Source of the DNA: Bagarius yarrelli
Lineage: Eukaryota; Chordata; Actinopteri; Siluriformes; Sisoridae
DNA: 64,000 nt
NCBI GenBank assembly: GCA_005784505.1
Contig: VCAZ01000153.1
Coordinates: 358,501-422,500, forward strand
Direction: 5' to 3'
The notes below the pieces were generated by a model. That model was not told the DNA's origin and did no database searches. It saw only the letters and a list, made by a program, of their open reading frames with translations. The position numbers and the translations under genes are program-made. Of the stretch, positions 42,999 through 53,864 are shown piece by piece; within the stretch, counting starts at the first letter, position 1, and every line of letters starts with the position of its first letter.

Positions 42999-43600
42999 AG
43001 TTATCCTTCACTCACCTCATTCACTTCAACCATAACCATATGGAGGCCCATTACTGCAGCATGTTATGAGAACAAACTAAGCTATTCCATGTTCAATGCT
43101 CCGGCTGGCATCTTTTTCTGTGTGAACGTCAAATCAATCCCAGATTTACAGATGACATCTGCTGTAAAAACAAGGAAACAAAGACTTACAATGTTTATTG
43201 TATGGGAATCATCATAAATTAAAATGCTTCTATTTTCTTTGTTCTACTGTTGTTCAACATGATGCAAAATGGCGGCTTGATGTCATTCTCTATGACTCGA
43301 GCAGTAAGCATTCTGCCAAGATTTAGCTGACATATCCAACACCTGTGGCCAGGTAAAAAGAAGTAAAGGCTTTTTATTTTCAGAATAAAACAGGGAATAG
43401 TATGTGGAGTGAAAGTTACACACACTGTACTCGTTAATTATAAATAAGTTCGCTTGCAATTGATTCTAGTAATTATTTGTCTGACTGCTCAGAAAAATCA
43501 GTTCAAACTGCATTTAGAGCCGTGTTTAGCAACCCATGTTCATTTCTCCACTTTGCTACATTCTACTGTATTGCGCACCACTCTAATCAACAATACTCAG
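42999..43600. other. Unassigned DNA
   Basis: Nothing recognised before the pentanucleotide array. Confidence 0.4.
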
Positions 43601-43619
43601 CTATAGTCTTCTTTATTTC

Positions 43620-44335
43620 ACTTCCTTCTTTCACACTATTTTACACTACTCTTTTCCACTTTAATTCACTACACTGTATTCTGCTCTACTGTATTCTACT
43701 CTACTCTATTCCACTTCACTCCACTACACAGTATTCTACTCTACACTATTCCACACGTCTCTATTCTACTTTACTCCACTACACTGTATTCTACTCTACT
43801 CTATTCCACTTCACTCCACTACACTGTATTCTACTCTACACTATTCCACACGTCTCTATTCTACTTTACTCCACTACACTGTATTCTACTCTACTCTATT
43901 CCACACGTCTCTATTCTACTTTACTCCACTACACTGTATTCTACTCTACTCTATTCCACACGTCTCTATTCTACTTTACTCCACTACACTGTATTCTACT
44001 CTACTCTATTCCACTTTACTCCACTACACTGTATTCTACTCTACTCTATTCTACTCTATTTTATTCCACATTACTCCATGCTACTCATCTCTATTCCACT
44101 CCATTCCACTTAACTCCAATACACTGAATCCTTTATTCCACACTACTTCAATCTTCTCCACTCTACCCACTCCACTTTACCTCACCCTATTTTACATTAC
44201 TCTACTTTACTCCGCTTCTTTAGGTTATTCCACACTACTCAAATCTTCTTCACTCTACTCTAGTCTATTCTACTCCATTCTATTTCACATGACTTCACTT
44301 TGCTCTACTCCACTGTATTCTACTCTACTTATACA
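43620..44335. repeat. Pentanucleotide satellite with 40- and 55-bp higher-order units
   Basis: The array is built from tattc, tactc, cactt, cacta and cactg pentamers. The marker cacacgtct starts at 43752, 43847, 43902 and 43957, spacings of 95, 55 and 55, all multiples of five (95 being 55 plus a 40-bp variant). Lacking stops in one frame, it yields a 216-codon open frame at 43477-44127 that is an artefact. Confidence 0.95.
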
Positions 44336-44800
44336 CAGAAACTATTGTTGGTAAACACAATAGACCAAAGCTTTCTGTAGTCAGACAAGTCCAAAGTTGA
44401 CATTCTTGTTGGAAACCACGGACACCATGTCCTCCTGGGTAAAGAGGAACCTTTAAAGGCGCTAAATTAAATAGAATGTATTATTATTACATGACTATGA
44501 GTTCGCAGTTGAAGTTTCCGGAACTTCTAATTCCATTATTCATATTTTAAGAAGTCTGTTTTAAGTTTATTTCTCTTTTAAAAATGTAAAAGACGTTTAG
44601 TCGCCATCATTCAGCATTCGGTTTTTAAAATGAGAAAGTCAATAACCATGCAAAACAAGCTTGTTAAGTCGGTTCTTCTGTTTGATTTAGTGTTTATTAA
44701 GACTGTTGGTAAAAGAGAGCAAGATTTTTCCTTAGTGAAAGCGCGAAAAGGCAAAAAAAACAAAAACAGTGCACTCCCATTCCATTATGAGTTCACAATC
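44336..44800. other. Unassigned DNA
   Basis: Nothing recognised. Confidence 0.4.
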
Positions 44801-44804
44801 ACGA

Positions 44805-45130
44805 AAGATTGATTACAGTTATAAATAATTCCCAAACACTGCTGCACTCTGTTCACCCTCTTTTCCACAGGAGGAAACAGAGACGTTAGTAATGAAACAA
44901 ATAGACTGCAATCACAGAGCTGACTTTGATTCAGCGTGCTGGGAACACCCCGACGAGGGTTCCACAAACTATTCACATCAATCCCCGGCAACCATTTCCA
45001 ACCTATCAGTATCCATTAACTTCAGCAAATCAGAAGGGTCAAGGGCAAAGAAAAGATCAGCGCTTCTTCATTCTGTTAATGTAAACAGAGAGCAAAGGGG
45101 TTTGAAGCATTTGATTAGATCTATAGTTTA
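44805..45130. other. Complex repeat-free island
   Basis: High-complexity sequence with no visible repeat. It contains ttctgttaatgtaaacagag (a forkhead-type tgtaaaca core) followed by agcaaaggggtttg (a TCF-like core). Short motifs like these arise by chance; conservation would have to be tested. Confidence 0.25.
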
Positions 45131-45750
45131 AACACAAAGGCAAAAATGTTCACTTTACTATCAGATTAGCCTTAATTGTGTTATATATGAGCTCCTAAAC
45201 CGACTCCTGGCTGCTTTGACCTCGCAATCCGATCACCCGCCATGCTGCTCAATATTGTAGGAAAAAATAACACATCTCACATCTGATCCAGATCTTTTTT
45301 CCACATCTTTATTTGTTAGGCACATGAGAAAAATCGATAGAACAACATAGTAGCTCATCCTAATGTGTGAGGTGTATCGGTGTACAGTAAACTCGATGGA
45401 GAAGGGAGGGGAGGTAAAAATCGATTTTATTGATTTAGAACACACGTTTATCTATTTTTCTAAGGATTAATGTATCGTTGTAATGCATTAAACCAAGGAG
45501 TGTATGTGTAAACTCGAATATTAGCGTTTCTGGATGTAGAAATAGAAATATATAAAACTGATGTAAAAAAAAAATATATATAAACACGGATAAATAAAAC
45601 TGATTTTAACTCCAATGAATTACATTTGTTTTTAAAAATAATTTTTTACTAAAATTTCTCAATTCTTACACTTTTCTGAGAATTTTTTTCCCCATGCTGT
45701 AATAATAAATTACTTACATTATACATAAAATGACTGTATTTTACACATTT
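45131..45750. other. Mostly AT-rich DNA
   Basis: Nothing recognised. Confidence 0.4.
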
Positions 45751-45752
45751 GA

Positions 45753-45798
45753 AAACCTTTACAGTATTTTGGAGACACTCTCGTCCGAAGCGAAATAC
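45753..45798 (-). mobile_element. SINE-A tail fragment
   Basis: ctttacagtattttggagac, actctcgtccgaagcgaaat; a diverged reversed tail. Confidence 0.5.
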
Positions 45799-45807
45799 AA
45801 AAGTGCT

Positions 45808-45961
45808 AGGGGAAGTGGTGGCTCATGGTTAGGGTTCGATTTCCAGCTCCGCCAAGCTACCACCGTTAGGCCATTAACCCCTAATTGCTTAATTATATAA
45901 AGAGATAAATGTAAGTTGCTCTGGATAAGGGCGTCTGCCAAATGCTGTAAATGTAAATGCT
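45808..45961 (+). mobile_element. SINE-A with head deletion
   Basis: ggggaagtggtggctcatgg is followed by ttagggttcgatttccagct, so the segment between A and B boxes is lost. The B box ggttcgatttcc is near consensus. Tail: taagttgctctggataaggg, cgtctgccaaatgctgtaaa. Confidence 0.85.
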
Positions 45962-46084
45962 TTGAGTCTCATCATTAAACAGCTCAATACTAGATCACAA
46001 TAGATCACAAATCAAAGTGTAAAAACCACAAAAACAGCTAAATAAAGCAGCATGGATATTTATATTCTTTTTGTTAAATGTCAA

Positions 46085-46700
46085 ATGCAGGTATTTAAGA
46101 AAGAGGTGGGTCTTTAATCGTCTCTTGAAGACAGCATGTGTTTCTGCTGCTCTGACATTGATGGGAAGTTAATTCCACCATCTTGGTGCCAGAACAGAGA
46201 AAGGTCATGTGTCCTAGTGGATGGTGGAACAAGTCGAGCGGTACTTGTGGATTTGAGGGAGCGTGGTGCGTTGGCAAGAAGAGATAAGTGCGGTAGGAGG
46301 TAGGAGGGTGTGGACGTTATGGATTCATAGGCGAGCATCAATGTTTTGAGTCTGATGAGTGCAGCTACTGGGAGCTAGTGGAGGAAGCGCAGCAGTGGGG
46401 TGTAAAAACTTTGGTAGGTCGAAAACAACACGTGCAGCTGCATTCTGAATCATCTGCAGAGGACGAATTGTACTCGGAGGAAGACCTGCCAGGAGCCTAG
46501 TGTAGAAATTACAACAGACTGCACAAGCAACTGAGTGACCCGAGTAGATAAGAATGGTCGAATCCTCCTGATGTTATGGAGGATAAACCTGCAGGATCAA
46601 GTCCAGTTAGCAACATGTGAGGAAAAGGATAATTAATTGTCCAAAATTACTGCAAGCAGTGGTCGAAGAGGAGATCAGCGAATTGTCCATGGTGATTGCA
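46085..46700 (+). mobile_element. F dispersed repeat (unclassified)
   Basis: Landmarks gtgggtctttaatcgtctct, ttaattccaccatcttggtg, ccagaacagagaaaggtcat, gtgcagctgcattctgaatc, aagacctgccaggagcctag and aatcctcctgatgttatgga occur in the order known to me from a widespread fish repeat. The minus-strand frames here are its reverse translation. Confidence 0.55.
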
Positions 46701-47590
46701 ATAAGTACATGTAAGGATATAGATTTTATTTGATATATTTGTATATACTTGTTTTTTTATTTAATATGACAATAAATGTCTAACAAAAATAAATAAAAGA
46801 TTTTTTTTGAAGGATTAAGGTTTTTTTTTATGTGTATAAATTGCATTTAATCCTTAACAACTTTTGTTAATAAATGAATAAATAAATAAAGAGATTTAGG
46901 TATATATAGTATTATACTGATATAGTATTGGTGTTTTATATATATAAACATGTCCATAATTTTTTAACTAAAATTTATAAAAACTATAACATATTTTAAG
47001 TTTACTAGTTAAATACTAGTAAAAAATAACAAATAATAATAATATGATCAAATTGACCATATGTTTAATAATATTGGTCATTTTTACACACCTAAAAAAT
47101 TCGCTATTCTAAAAATGTCTCTTTCTTGTTAGAATTCCTGTCAGCTCTTAATCCTAAATCTTCCTGATCCCTAACCAATCTCTCCCAATCTCCCAATCAG
47201 TCCCTTCAGACCCAACAGTCCATTAGTATTGGTAGCCAGTATATCTTAATGTACTATCCAATAACAGCCGCCTAATCCTTCTCATGTAAACCTAATCTCT
47301 GGGGTTTAAATTCACTCTCCTGTGCTGCTCTGATGTGGACACACACATCTTTAGAGTCCTGCTTCCTCTCTGGGGTTATTGTATTGACGTTCTTGCTCAG
47401 TTTAAAGGTTTTGGTCTTTTATGGTTATTTTTGTGGTGTAGGTATGTGATGTGATGGGGGGGGGTTAAACCTGTAGCAGCTGTGTTAACATACAGTATTT
47501 GACGGGTCAAACATGACAATTATATAAAGAATTTTAATGTGAGTAAAAAAATGAAAATGACAAAGTCAGATATTGAACATTTGAAATTTA
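46701..47590. other. AT-rich DNA
   Basis: Nothing recognised apart from TA- and A-rich runs. Confidence 0.45.
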
Positions 47591-47591
47591 A

Positions 47592-47940
47592 CAGGCTTAT
47601 TGGTTAGCACTGTTGACTCACAGCAAGAAAGTCCCGGGTTCGATTCCGGGTTCAACTGTGTGGAGTTTGCATGTTCTCCCCTTGCTTCCATGGGTTTACT
47701 CCGGGTTCTCCAGTTTCCTCCTACAGTCCAAAAACATGTATGCTAGATTTAATGGTGATTCTAAATTGCCCATAGGAGTGAGTGTGTGTGTGTGTGTGTG
47801 TGGCCCTGTGATGGACTGGCGACCTGTCCAGGGTGTCCCTCTCCTGCCTTTCACCCTTTTAGAGACTCCTGGGATAGACTCCAGCAGATCCCCGGGACCC
47901 AGAATTAGGGTATAAGATGAATGAATGAAGGAATGATTAA
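47592..47940 (+). mobile_element. SINE-B, near full length with intact B box
   Basis: Head ttggttagcactgttgactc, B box ggttcgattcc at 47637-47647 (a perfect match to GGTTCGANTCC), centre gtgtggagtttgcatgttct and ctacagtccaaaaacatgta, a GT microsatellite in the linker, tail gacctgtccagggtgtccct and gactccagcagatccccggg, ending GAATGAATGAAGG. The first about 15 bases of the head are lost. Confidence 0.9.
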
Positions 47941-49138
47941 GTTTTACAGACATGTATTTTAAATATCCAAATTTCAAGATAAAGAGCATCAAATTTAATA
48001 TACTAAAATTCTAAATTTGGGTTATAGAGAAAGTAGGTCAGAGGTCATCCACAGGCGAAGTGTTTCACCATTTTTCTTTTTGATTATCTGCCCAAGGGAC
48101 ACTGATTTATGTTGAAGTTATATATACAGTATATTACAAATTAATATAAAATAAAAGCATTTAGTCGTACTATTCCATTATTTTTCTATATTATCATTTA
48201 TTTAAAAATCCACAATGTATTTTGTTAATGTGACGTCAGACAAACTGATGTGTATGTAAGTCTGTAAACTTTAGAAAAGCATGTGATTTGAGGATGAGCT
48301 GTAATTGGCTTGATTCAAACTCACGTTTGTTGTTGGTGAATCCATATTGTTTTTATATTTTTGGCCTCATGTGATTGGACTGTTCTCAACGAGTCTCCTT
48401 CCTGCTCAGCTAGATGCGATGTGCTTCATGCCTTTTGTTGTTTCTCCATCGGTGGATATTAGCATTATGGACTTTATCTCTGAATCCAATTAATAATAAA
48501 TGGATGATTCAGTTGAAGAATTGCCTTAATTGCTTAATTACTGTTATAAAATCATGTTGAACTCAAATACAGTAAATACAGTATTTTTTCTATGCGTTTT
48601 TCAAAAAAACATGGAAATAAGCCTTTTTAACAATTGAAACATTAAATGTTGCCATTCCAAAATGTGGGACACTTAATTCGCTTTTATTTCCTGTAATGGC
48701 GAAAGAACCTTTTATTTTGATTAAAGGAGAGAAATAATTAAAAATGCTTGAAAATTTCCAAAGAAAAAATCTAAAATAAAGCGTAGGACTGTATAGTATT
48801 TGACAAGTAGGAGCACATTCTTTTTTCTTTCTGTTTTTCTTAACCGTGTCCTGGTCAGACATAACAACCCATTGTTTTGAGTAGTTTTGTGTCCTCTTAT
48901 GGAGAGCGAGCAGTCGAATTCACTGGTTTTCTTTAGTAAAATACTGGTTTGTGTATATTTGATCTATAAACTGATTAGCCTACCGAGCGGTATATCGATC
49001 AGTTTTATGCAGAGCAACATACAGTACAGGTGTCTCTTCACATCCCGATAGCAATCGTTAAGTTAAACGTCTTAAATGTTTTAGATGTAATTATATTCTG
49101 TGGAAGGAGAAAGATCTAGAATTGTTTTTAACATTGTG
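47941..49138. other. Unassigned DNA
   Basis: Nothing recognised; the 90-codon minus frame at 48590-48862 has no domain. Confidence 0.4.
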
Positions 49139-49140
49139 AT

Positions 49141-49190
49141 TGGCTTTCCTATCACAGCAAGAAGGTCGAGGTTCGAATTCCGGGCAGGGA
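49141..49190 (+). mobile_element. SINE-B head fragment
   Basis: cctatcacagcaagaaggtc, gaggttcgaattccgggcag; the second half of a tRNA-like head including the B box. Confidence 0.6.
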
Positions 49191-49193
49191 ATC

Positions 49194-49346
49194 TTGGGGA
49201 AGTGGTTAAGTTGTTGGGCTAATACCAGAAAGACTGGAGTGTGATTTCCAGCACTACCAAACAACCACCAAGGTCTTTAAGCAAGGCCCTTAACTCTTAA
49301 TTGCTCAGTTGTATAAAAGAGATAAATGTAAGTCGCTCCGGACTAA
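49194..49346 (+). mobile_element. SINE-A, array copy 1
   Basis: ggggaagtggttaagttgtt, gggctaataccagaaagact, aagcaaggcccttaactctt, gataaatgtaagtcgctccg. Ends early in the tail. Confidence 0.82.
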
Positions 49347-49391
49347 TTAAGCTGCCTCAATTGCCTAATTGTTGCGTTCAAAATGTAAATG

Positions 49392-49563
49392 AAATAGGGG
49401 AATAGTTGGATTGGATGGCTAACTAGAAAGATAATGGGGTTTTAATTTTACCATTCACCCCCAGCCACCACCAAAAACTTTGCCACGGTTGCTGGACCCC
49501 TGAGCAAGGCCCTTAACCCTTAATTGCTCAGTTGTATAAAAGAGATAAATAGGGATTGGATGG
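49392..49563 (+). mobile_element. SINE-A, array copy 2
   Basis: aggggaatagttggattgga, tggctaactagaaagataat, cccctgagcaaggcccttaa, gataaatagggattggatgg. The tail is replaced by the agggattggatgg variant. Confidence 0.75.
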
Positions 49564-49695
49564 CATAGAAGCCCTTGGGGTATTTAAGCCCAGACCAACC
49601 CTTTGGACCCCTAAAGGCCCTTACCCTTAATGCCTCAGTTGTATAAAAGAGATAAATAGGGATTGGGATGATTGCTGTAAATTTAAACGTAAATC
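49564..49695 (+). mobile_element. SINE-A, array copy 3, degraded
   Basis: ggacccctaaaggcccttac, ccttaatgcctcagttgtat, then gataaatagggattgggatg, the same variant as copy 2, and gctgtaaatttaaacgtaaa. Confidence 0.7.
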
Positions 49696-49697
49696 AA

Positions 49698-49853
49698 AAT
49701 AAGGGAATGTTGGGCTGCTAACTAGAAGATAAGGGTTCAATTCCCAGCACCATTAAATTGCCACTGATAGGCCCTTAACCCTCAATTGTTCATATGTATA
49801 AATGATATAAATGTAAGTCGCATCTACCAAATGCACTAAATGTAAAATGTCAC
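49698..49853 (+). mobile_element. SINE-A, array copy 4
   Basis: gggaatgttgggctgctaac, agggttcaattcccagcacc, ggcccttaaccctcaattgt, taagtcgcatctaccaaatg, cactaaatgtaaaat. Confidence 0.82.
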
Positions 49854-50890
49854 AATTTTAGTCCGATTGCAGTCTCTCCCTTTGCGCCACCTGGTGGCAG
49901 TTTTGAGAACAGCATTAACATGTGAATGACTGGCAATTAACCTTTCGGGCCTTGACGGCGGCACACGCAACGACAATAGCCATTTTAATTGTCACACATC
50001 TGTAGCTCTTTCAATAATACATAAACTAACACAGACCAGAAAATATTCAATTGTTGCTTTTTTTCACAGTTTTTGGGTTTGTGTTGCACTTAGTTTGTGA
50101 TTTAATGAACCGTTATTTATCTATTCATTCATTGAGACTCAAAGCACTTTTGTACATCATTCCAGATAAGGTCATCTACCAAATGCCATAAAAACAAAGA
50201 ACACAAAAATGATTGTTTCTTTTTTATTCCCACAAAAATGTTTTATAACTTACGATGTGAAAAATTATTAAAAATAGCTAATTTAACACTGGGACTCGGT
50301 TTCTTTTCTATATTAAATAAAATGTTTGCGACTTTTCTTTGCTTTTCTGATGACTGCAGATGATGCAGGTGTCCTTGCTCTTGATGTTTTATTTTCCACC
50401 CAGTGCTGCCGGGGTTGCAGGAGAAAAAAATAAATAAAAATCACGGCCAAATTCAAAAGCAATCAATGGAGAGAGCAGAAGAGAAGATGGAGGCTGTTTT
50501 AGGAGCAGCTCCATAAAGAAGATGCCTGAGGGCATTTCAGAGGACTCCGACTTCAAAGTCTGTGTTCTTCTATGAGAAAGGCCATGGGAGATTTGATATC
50601 AATTTTAGATGATAAAGAGAGAAAAGAGAATAGGGGGCAGCTGTACACACAACATAATAAAACCTACAACTAATGTCAGGAGGTGCAGTTACACATGCTA
50701 GTCCACATCTGCATTATTTAAAAGAAAATTATATCGCTTTTGTGTACAGTTTATACAGGTGTCAAGACACATTTGTGATGTTATTTGATCAATAAAATAT
50801 AAAAATCGTCCTTGGAGTCTTGGTGTAAAAGGAATTTATATCACCATGATTACTTTTCAATAACTTTCTACTATCATAAAGTTTTTTTAT
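49854..50890. other. Unassigned DNA with a SINE-A tail scrap and a complex island
   Basis: 50150-50192 carries a SINE-A tail remnant (attccagataaggtcatcta, ccaaatgcc). 50440-50640 is repeat-free complex sequence. No exon recognised. Confidence 0.4.
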
Positions 50891-50891
50891 C

Positions 50892-51067
50892 CATCCATCC
50901 ATTCATTTTCTACACCTACGTATTCCCTAATTCGGGGTCACAGGGATCTGTTGGAGTCCATCCCAGCCGTCTCTGAAAGGGTGAAAGTCAGCAGGGGGAC
51001 ACCCTGGACAGGTTGCCAGTCCATCACAGGGCCACAATCACACATTCCTATGGGCAGTTTAGAATCT
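50892..51067 (-). mobile_element. SINE-B, 5' truncated
   Basis: Plus strand: catccatccattcattttct, ttcggggtcacagggatctg, ttggagtccatcccagccgt, acaccctggacaggttgcca, gtccatcacagggccacaat, cctatgggcagtttagaatc. Confidence 0.88.
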
Positions 51068-51127
51068 CATAGTTTTTTAATGAATCTAATCTAACACAAT
51101 GCGCTACATGTCCTTGATTACTTTTTG

Positions 51128-51330
51128 ACATTTATATTCACAGCATTTGGAAGACGCTCTTATCCAGAGAAACTTACTATATTTATTTTATTTATACAAC
51201 TAAGCAATTGGGAGTTAAGGGCCTTGCTCAAAGGGCCAGCAGCGGTAGCCTTGTGGTACTGAGAATTAAACCCACAATCCAGTTGGAATACATTGAAACA
51301 CCTTAACCTCTGTTCTACCACCATCTCCTT
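51128..51330 (-). mobile_element. SINE-A, near full length
   Basis: Plus strand: cagcatttggaagacgctct, tatccagagaaacttactat, caactaagcaattgggagtt, aagggccttgctcaaagggc, gagaattaaacccacaatcc, aacctctgttctaccaccat. Confidence 0.82.
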
Positions 51331-52740
51331 TTTATTTAGTAAGCAGTTGCATGTCATGAGCCGTCGTTTACACGCAGGTTTATTTGTTATTCTAACTGAA
51401 AGATTCCATAATGAGACATCATCTAGTTTGATTTGATGTTTCCATGTGTCAATGCTGTGAATCAGGACATGAGTACTGCCCAACTCGTAGGGGTGGGTTT
51501 AGGAGACAAGTGCAGTTTATTAAAGAAACTTCAAAAGAAAAAGAAAAAGAAATCAACAAACATGACAGAACCAGAACCAGACCTGACCCGACATAACTGG
51601 ACCATGAACCTGACCTGTGATAGAACGTGGCCCAGCAGGGCAATACACCTAGCAAGGCTGACAGTCTGACACTCCATGAACGATTCTGATTATCCCCCGT
51701 GTTTCAATCCAGTAAACATGGAGCAGCATCAATTATTGGCGCTAGTTTTGGGCATTGTGTCTTATTGTTGACACACAGTTGCTGAAAAATTTGTAGGAAA
51801 GACAGGCAAAAAAGATGGGCTTCTGGGTAGTAATGACTTGCTACAAGTAATAAGGACTGCTGGGAGAAAGTTACCACTAGAATTTTGTGACCTGACATGT
51901 AAAAAAAAGGTCCCAGAAAAAGTCCAGGCATGCGTGGAAGGATGACGGATGAACACTTAATAAGTAAACGGAATAATTTCTTTACTGAGGTTTATCCCAC
52001 CCCTCTCGTCCCATCCTAAATTTTAATTGGTTGTTGACATTGTCATTCTGATTAAGTGGTTTACATACAGCATTTTTATTCTGATTGAACTGTAATCGGA
52101 ATCCAATGCTCCATGTAAGCATACTTACTGTATGTGGGATATTATGCCTTCAGGCCACCAGAGGGCAACCAGGTCTTCTTTAGTTATGTTTTTTCCTAAC
52201 CATGTTTTGCAGTTGTGCCCAAAATCGCATACGACGAGCAGTTTGTTTAAATTCCTGGTTATTGAAGAAGCAACAGCTGAAAAGTTCAGGGATGAATTAC
52301 TATTTCTGCCTGGATACTAAAGTATGAATATGATGGACACTTTATTAATCCATTAGCTTAATGGGAGAGACGACTCGTATTCTAAAATGGCGGGAAGCGG
52401 TAAAGCGGCACTTTTCAACAGCATAAAGCAGTACTTTTGAGAAAATATATGTTCCTTGTAGTTAAATTGCACTTCGTCAAATTTATCTAGTTGTTTGTGA
52501 CATCATTTGTCACATGACACTGTGAACATTGTGGATTTTCCTATTGTCATCAGGAAATTTTCGAGTTTAGTTGATTTATTTTCCTCAGTTAGTTGCCTAT
52601 TAAAAGCCCTGTGTTTGTCTCCTGTTGTGATAAAATGCTGTTGGTTGGCTCCCCTTTCAGTTATGCTGCTATAGCGAGTTTGGCCAACCAACTACACAAT
52701 ATGCCCTCAACTACACAACAATACACTTAATAACCCATTT
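51331..52740. other. Unassigned DNA
   Basis: A Lys-rich run (aaaagaaaaagaaaaagaaa) lies at 51533-51552. Small frames on both strands around 51433-51669 and 51704-51956 have no domains. No repeat family recognised. Confidence 0.4.
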
Positions 52741-52744
52741 CTTT

Positions 52745-52812
52745 CTCACTCCGTCTCTCTTTGTCTCTCTCTATCTCTCTCTGTCTTTCTCTCTCTCTCG
52801 CTCTCTCTATCA
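52745..52812. repeat. CT microsatellite
   Basis: Interrupted CT/GTCT repeat directly upstream of a D repeat. Confidence 0.85.
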
Positions 52813-52849
52813 GGGGTGGGTTAACCTGCCCTTGAGTTACCAGTGACCA

Positions 52850-53135
52850 GTTTCCTGACCTTTAACATGAATTCGAGCAGCTTCAAGGATAGACTGGGAT
52901 TCACTATGCTTCACTGACAATATGCTGTAATTAACAGACATTCTGTGTCACCCAGATGAGGACGGGTTCCCTCTTGAGTCTGGTTCCTCTCCAGGTTTCT
53001 TCCTACTTTCATCTCAGGGAGTTTTTCCTGGCCACAGTCGCCACCGGCTTAATCATTAGGGACAAACCTACGCGTTCTCACTGTTACTGCATGAGCTGCT
53101 TTGAGACAATGTCTATTGTTGAAAGCCTGAAACAA
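52850..53135 (+). mobile_element. D repeat, best copy
   Basis: agcttcaaggatagactggg, cacccagatgaggacgggtt, ccctcttgagtctggttcct, ctccaggtttcttcctactt, ctcagggagtttttcctggc, cacagtcgccaccggcttaa, ctgctttgagacaatgtcta, then gttgaaagc and an A-rich end. Confidence 0.85.
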
Positions 53136-53664
53136 AAAAAAAAAAATAATTTAATCTTTATACCGTGCTTTATCTTGTTATGCTAATTCTTTGTACTTAG
53201 CCATTGGCTGGTTCCATGTGTGCTCAGTTTATCACTTCAACTTGTGGCATATTTATTCGGATTCTAATGTTAACACCTCCCTCTTGAAAAACCTCTGTTA
53301 AACTTCTGTGAAAGTTTCTCAGATTTGCTGTAGCCGAAGCGCTTTACTCATTCAACAAAAGTGCTGACTTTAGAGATTTCTTTAACACAGAAACCTCTGT
53401 TATTACAGAAAACTTCACCATGTCTACAGATGATGTGTAGCGTCTAACTGAATTTCTGAAAAGGATATCCTGAATCCTGAGTCTGCGAGACAAAAAACTA
53501 AGTGGATCCTTGGGTATGAACTTATGTTTTTTGAATAGGAAACTATTTCCATAGCAGTTCCAAAACACTGCAGCTAAAGTGAAGCCCACTACCACTAAAA
53601 AGAGCTTCTGGAGAAGAAGCAGAAATGTAAAAATCAGAAACCAGTGATTCTTATCTGCTTCTTT
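53136..53664. other. Unassigned DNA
   Basis: The 83-codon minus frame at 53344-53595 has no domain that I recognise. Confidence 0.4.
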
Positions 53665-53666
53665 GC

Positions 53667-53864
53667 ATATCCCATCTTAGTAAGTTGGGGTCAAGGTGCA
53701 GGGTCAGCTATGATACAGCACCCCTGGAGCAGGAAGAGTTCAGGGTCTTGCTTAAGAACCCAACGGTGGTTGGCTGGCAGAGGTGGTGGTGTTTGAACCC
53801 AGGTCTTCCTGGTTTTTAGATCAACAACTCGGCACTTTAACCAGTTGAGCCACCACTGCCCCAA
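53667..53864 (-). mobile_element. SINE-C
   Basis: Plus strand: atcccatcttagtaagttgg, ggtgcagggtcagctatgat, acagcacccctggagcagga, gtcttgcttaagaacccaac, tttgaacccaggtcttcctg, actttaaccagttgagccac, cactgcccc. The 3' aatttcactgtgctg tail is missing. The B box reads ggttcaaac on the minus strand. Confidence 0.85.

Noticed and set aside
43477..44127. 216-codon plus-strand open frame
   Set aside because: It is the translation of a stop-free pentanucleotide satellite; the period explains the openness.
46114..46341. Minus-strand frame with protein-like composition
   Set aside because: It is the reverse translation of the dispersed F repeat.
47637..47647. Perfect B box suggesting a tRNA gene
   Set aside because: It lies in a SINE-B head with the V-SINE centre downstream and no cloverleaf closure.
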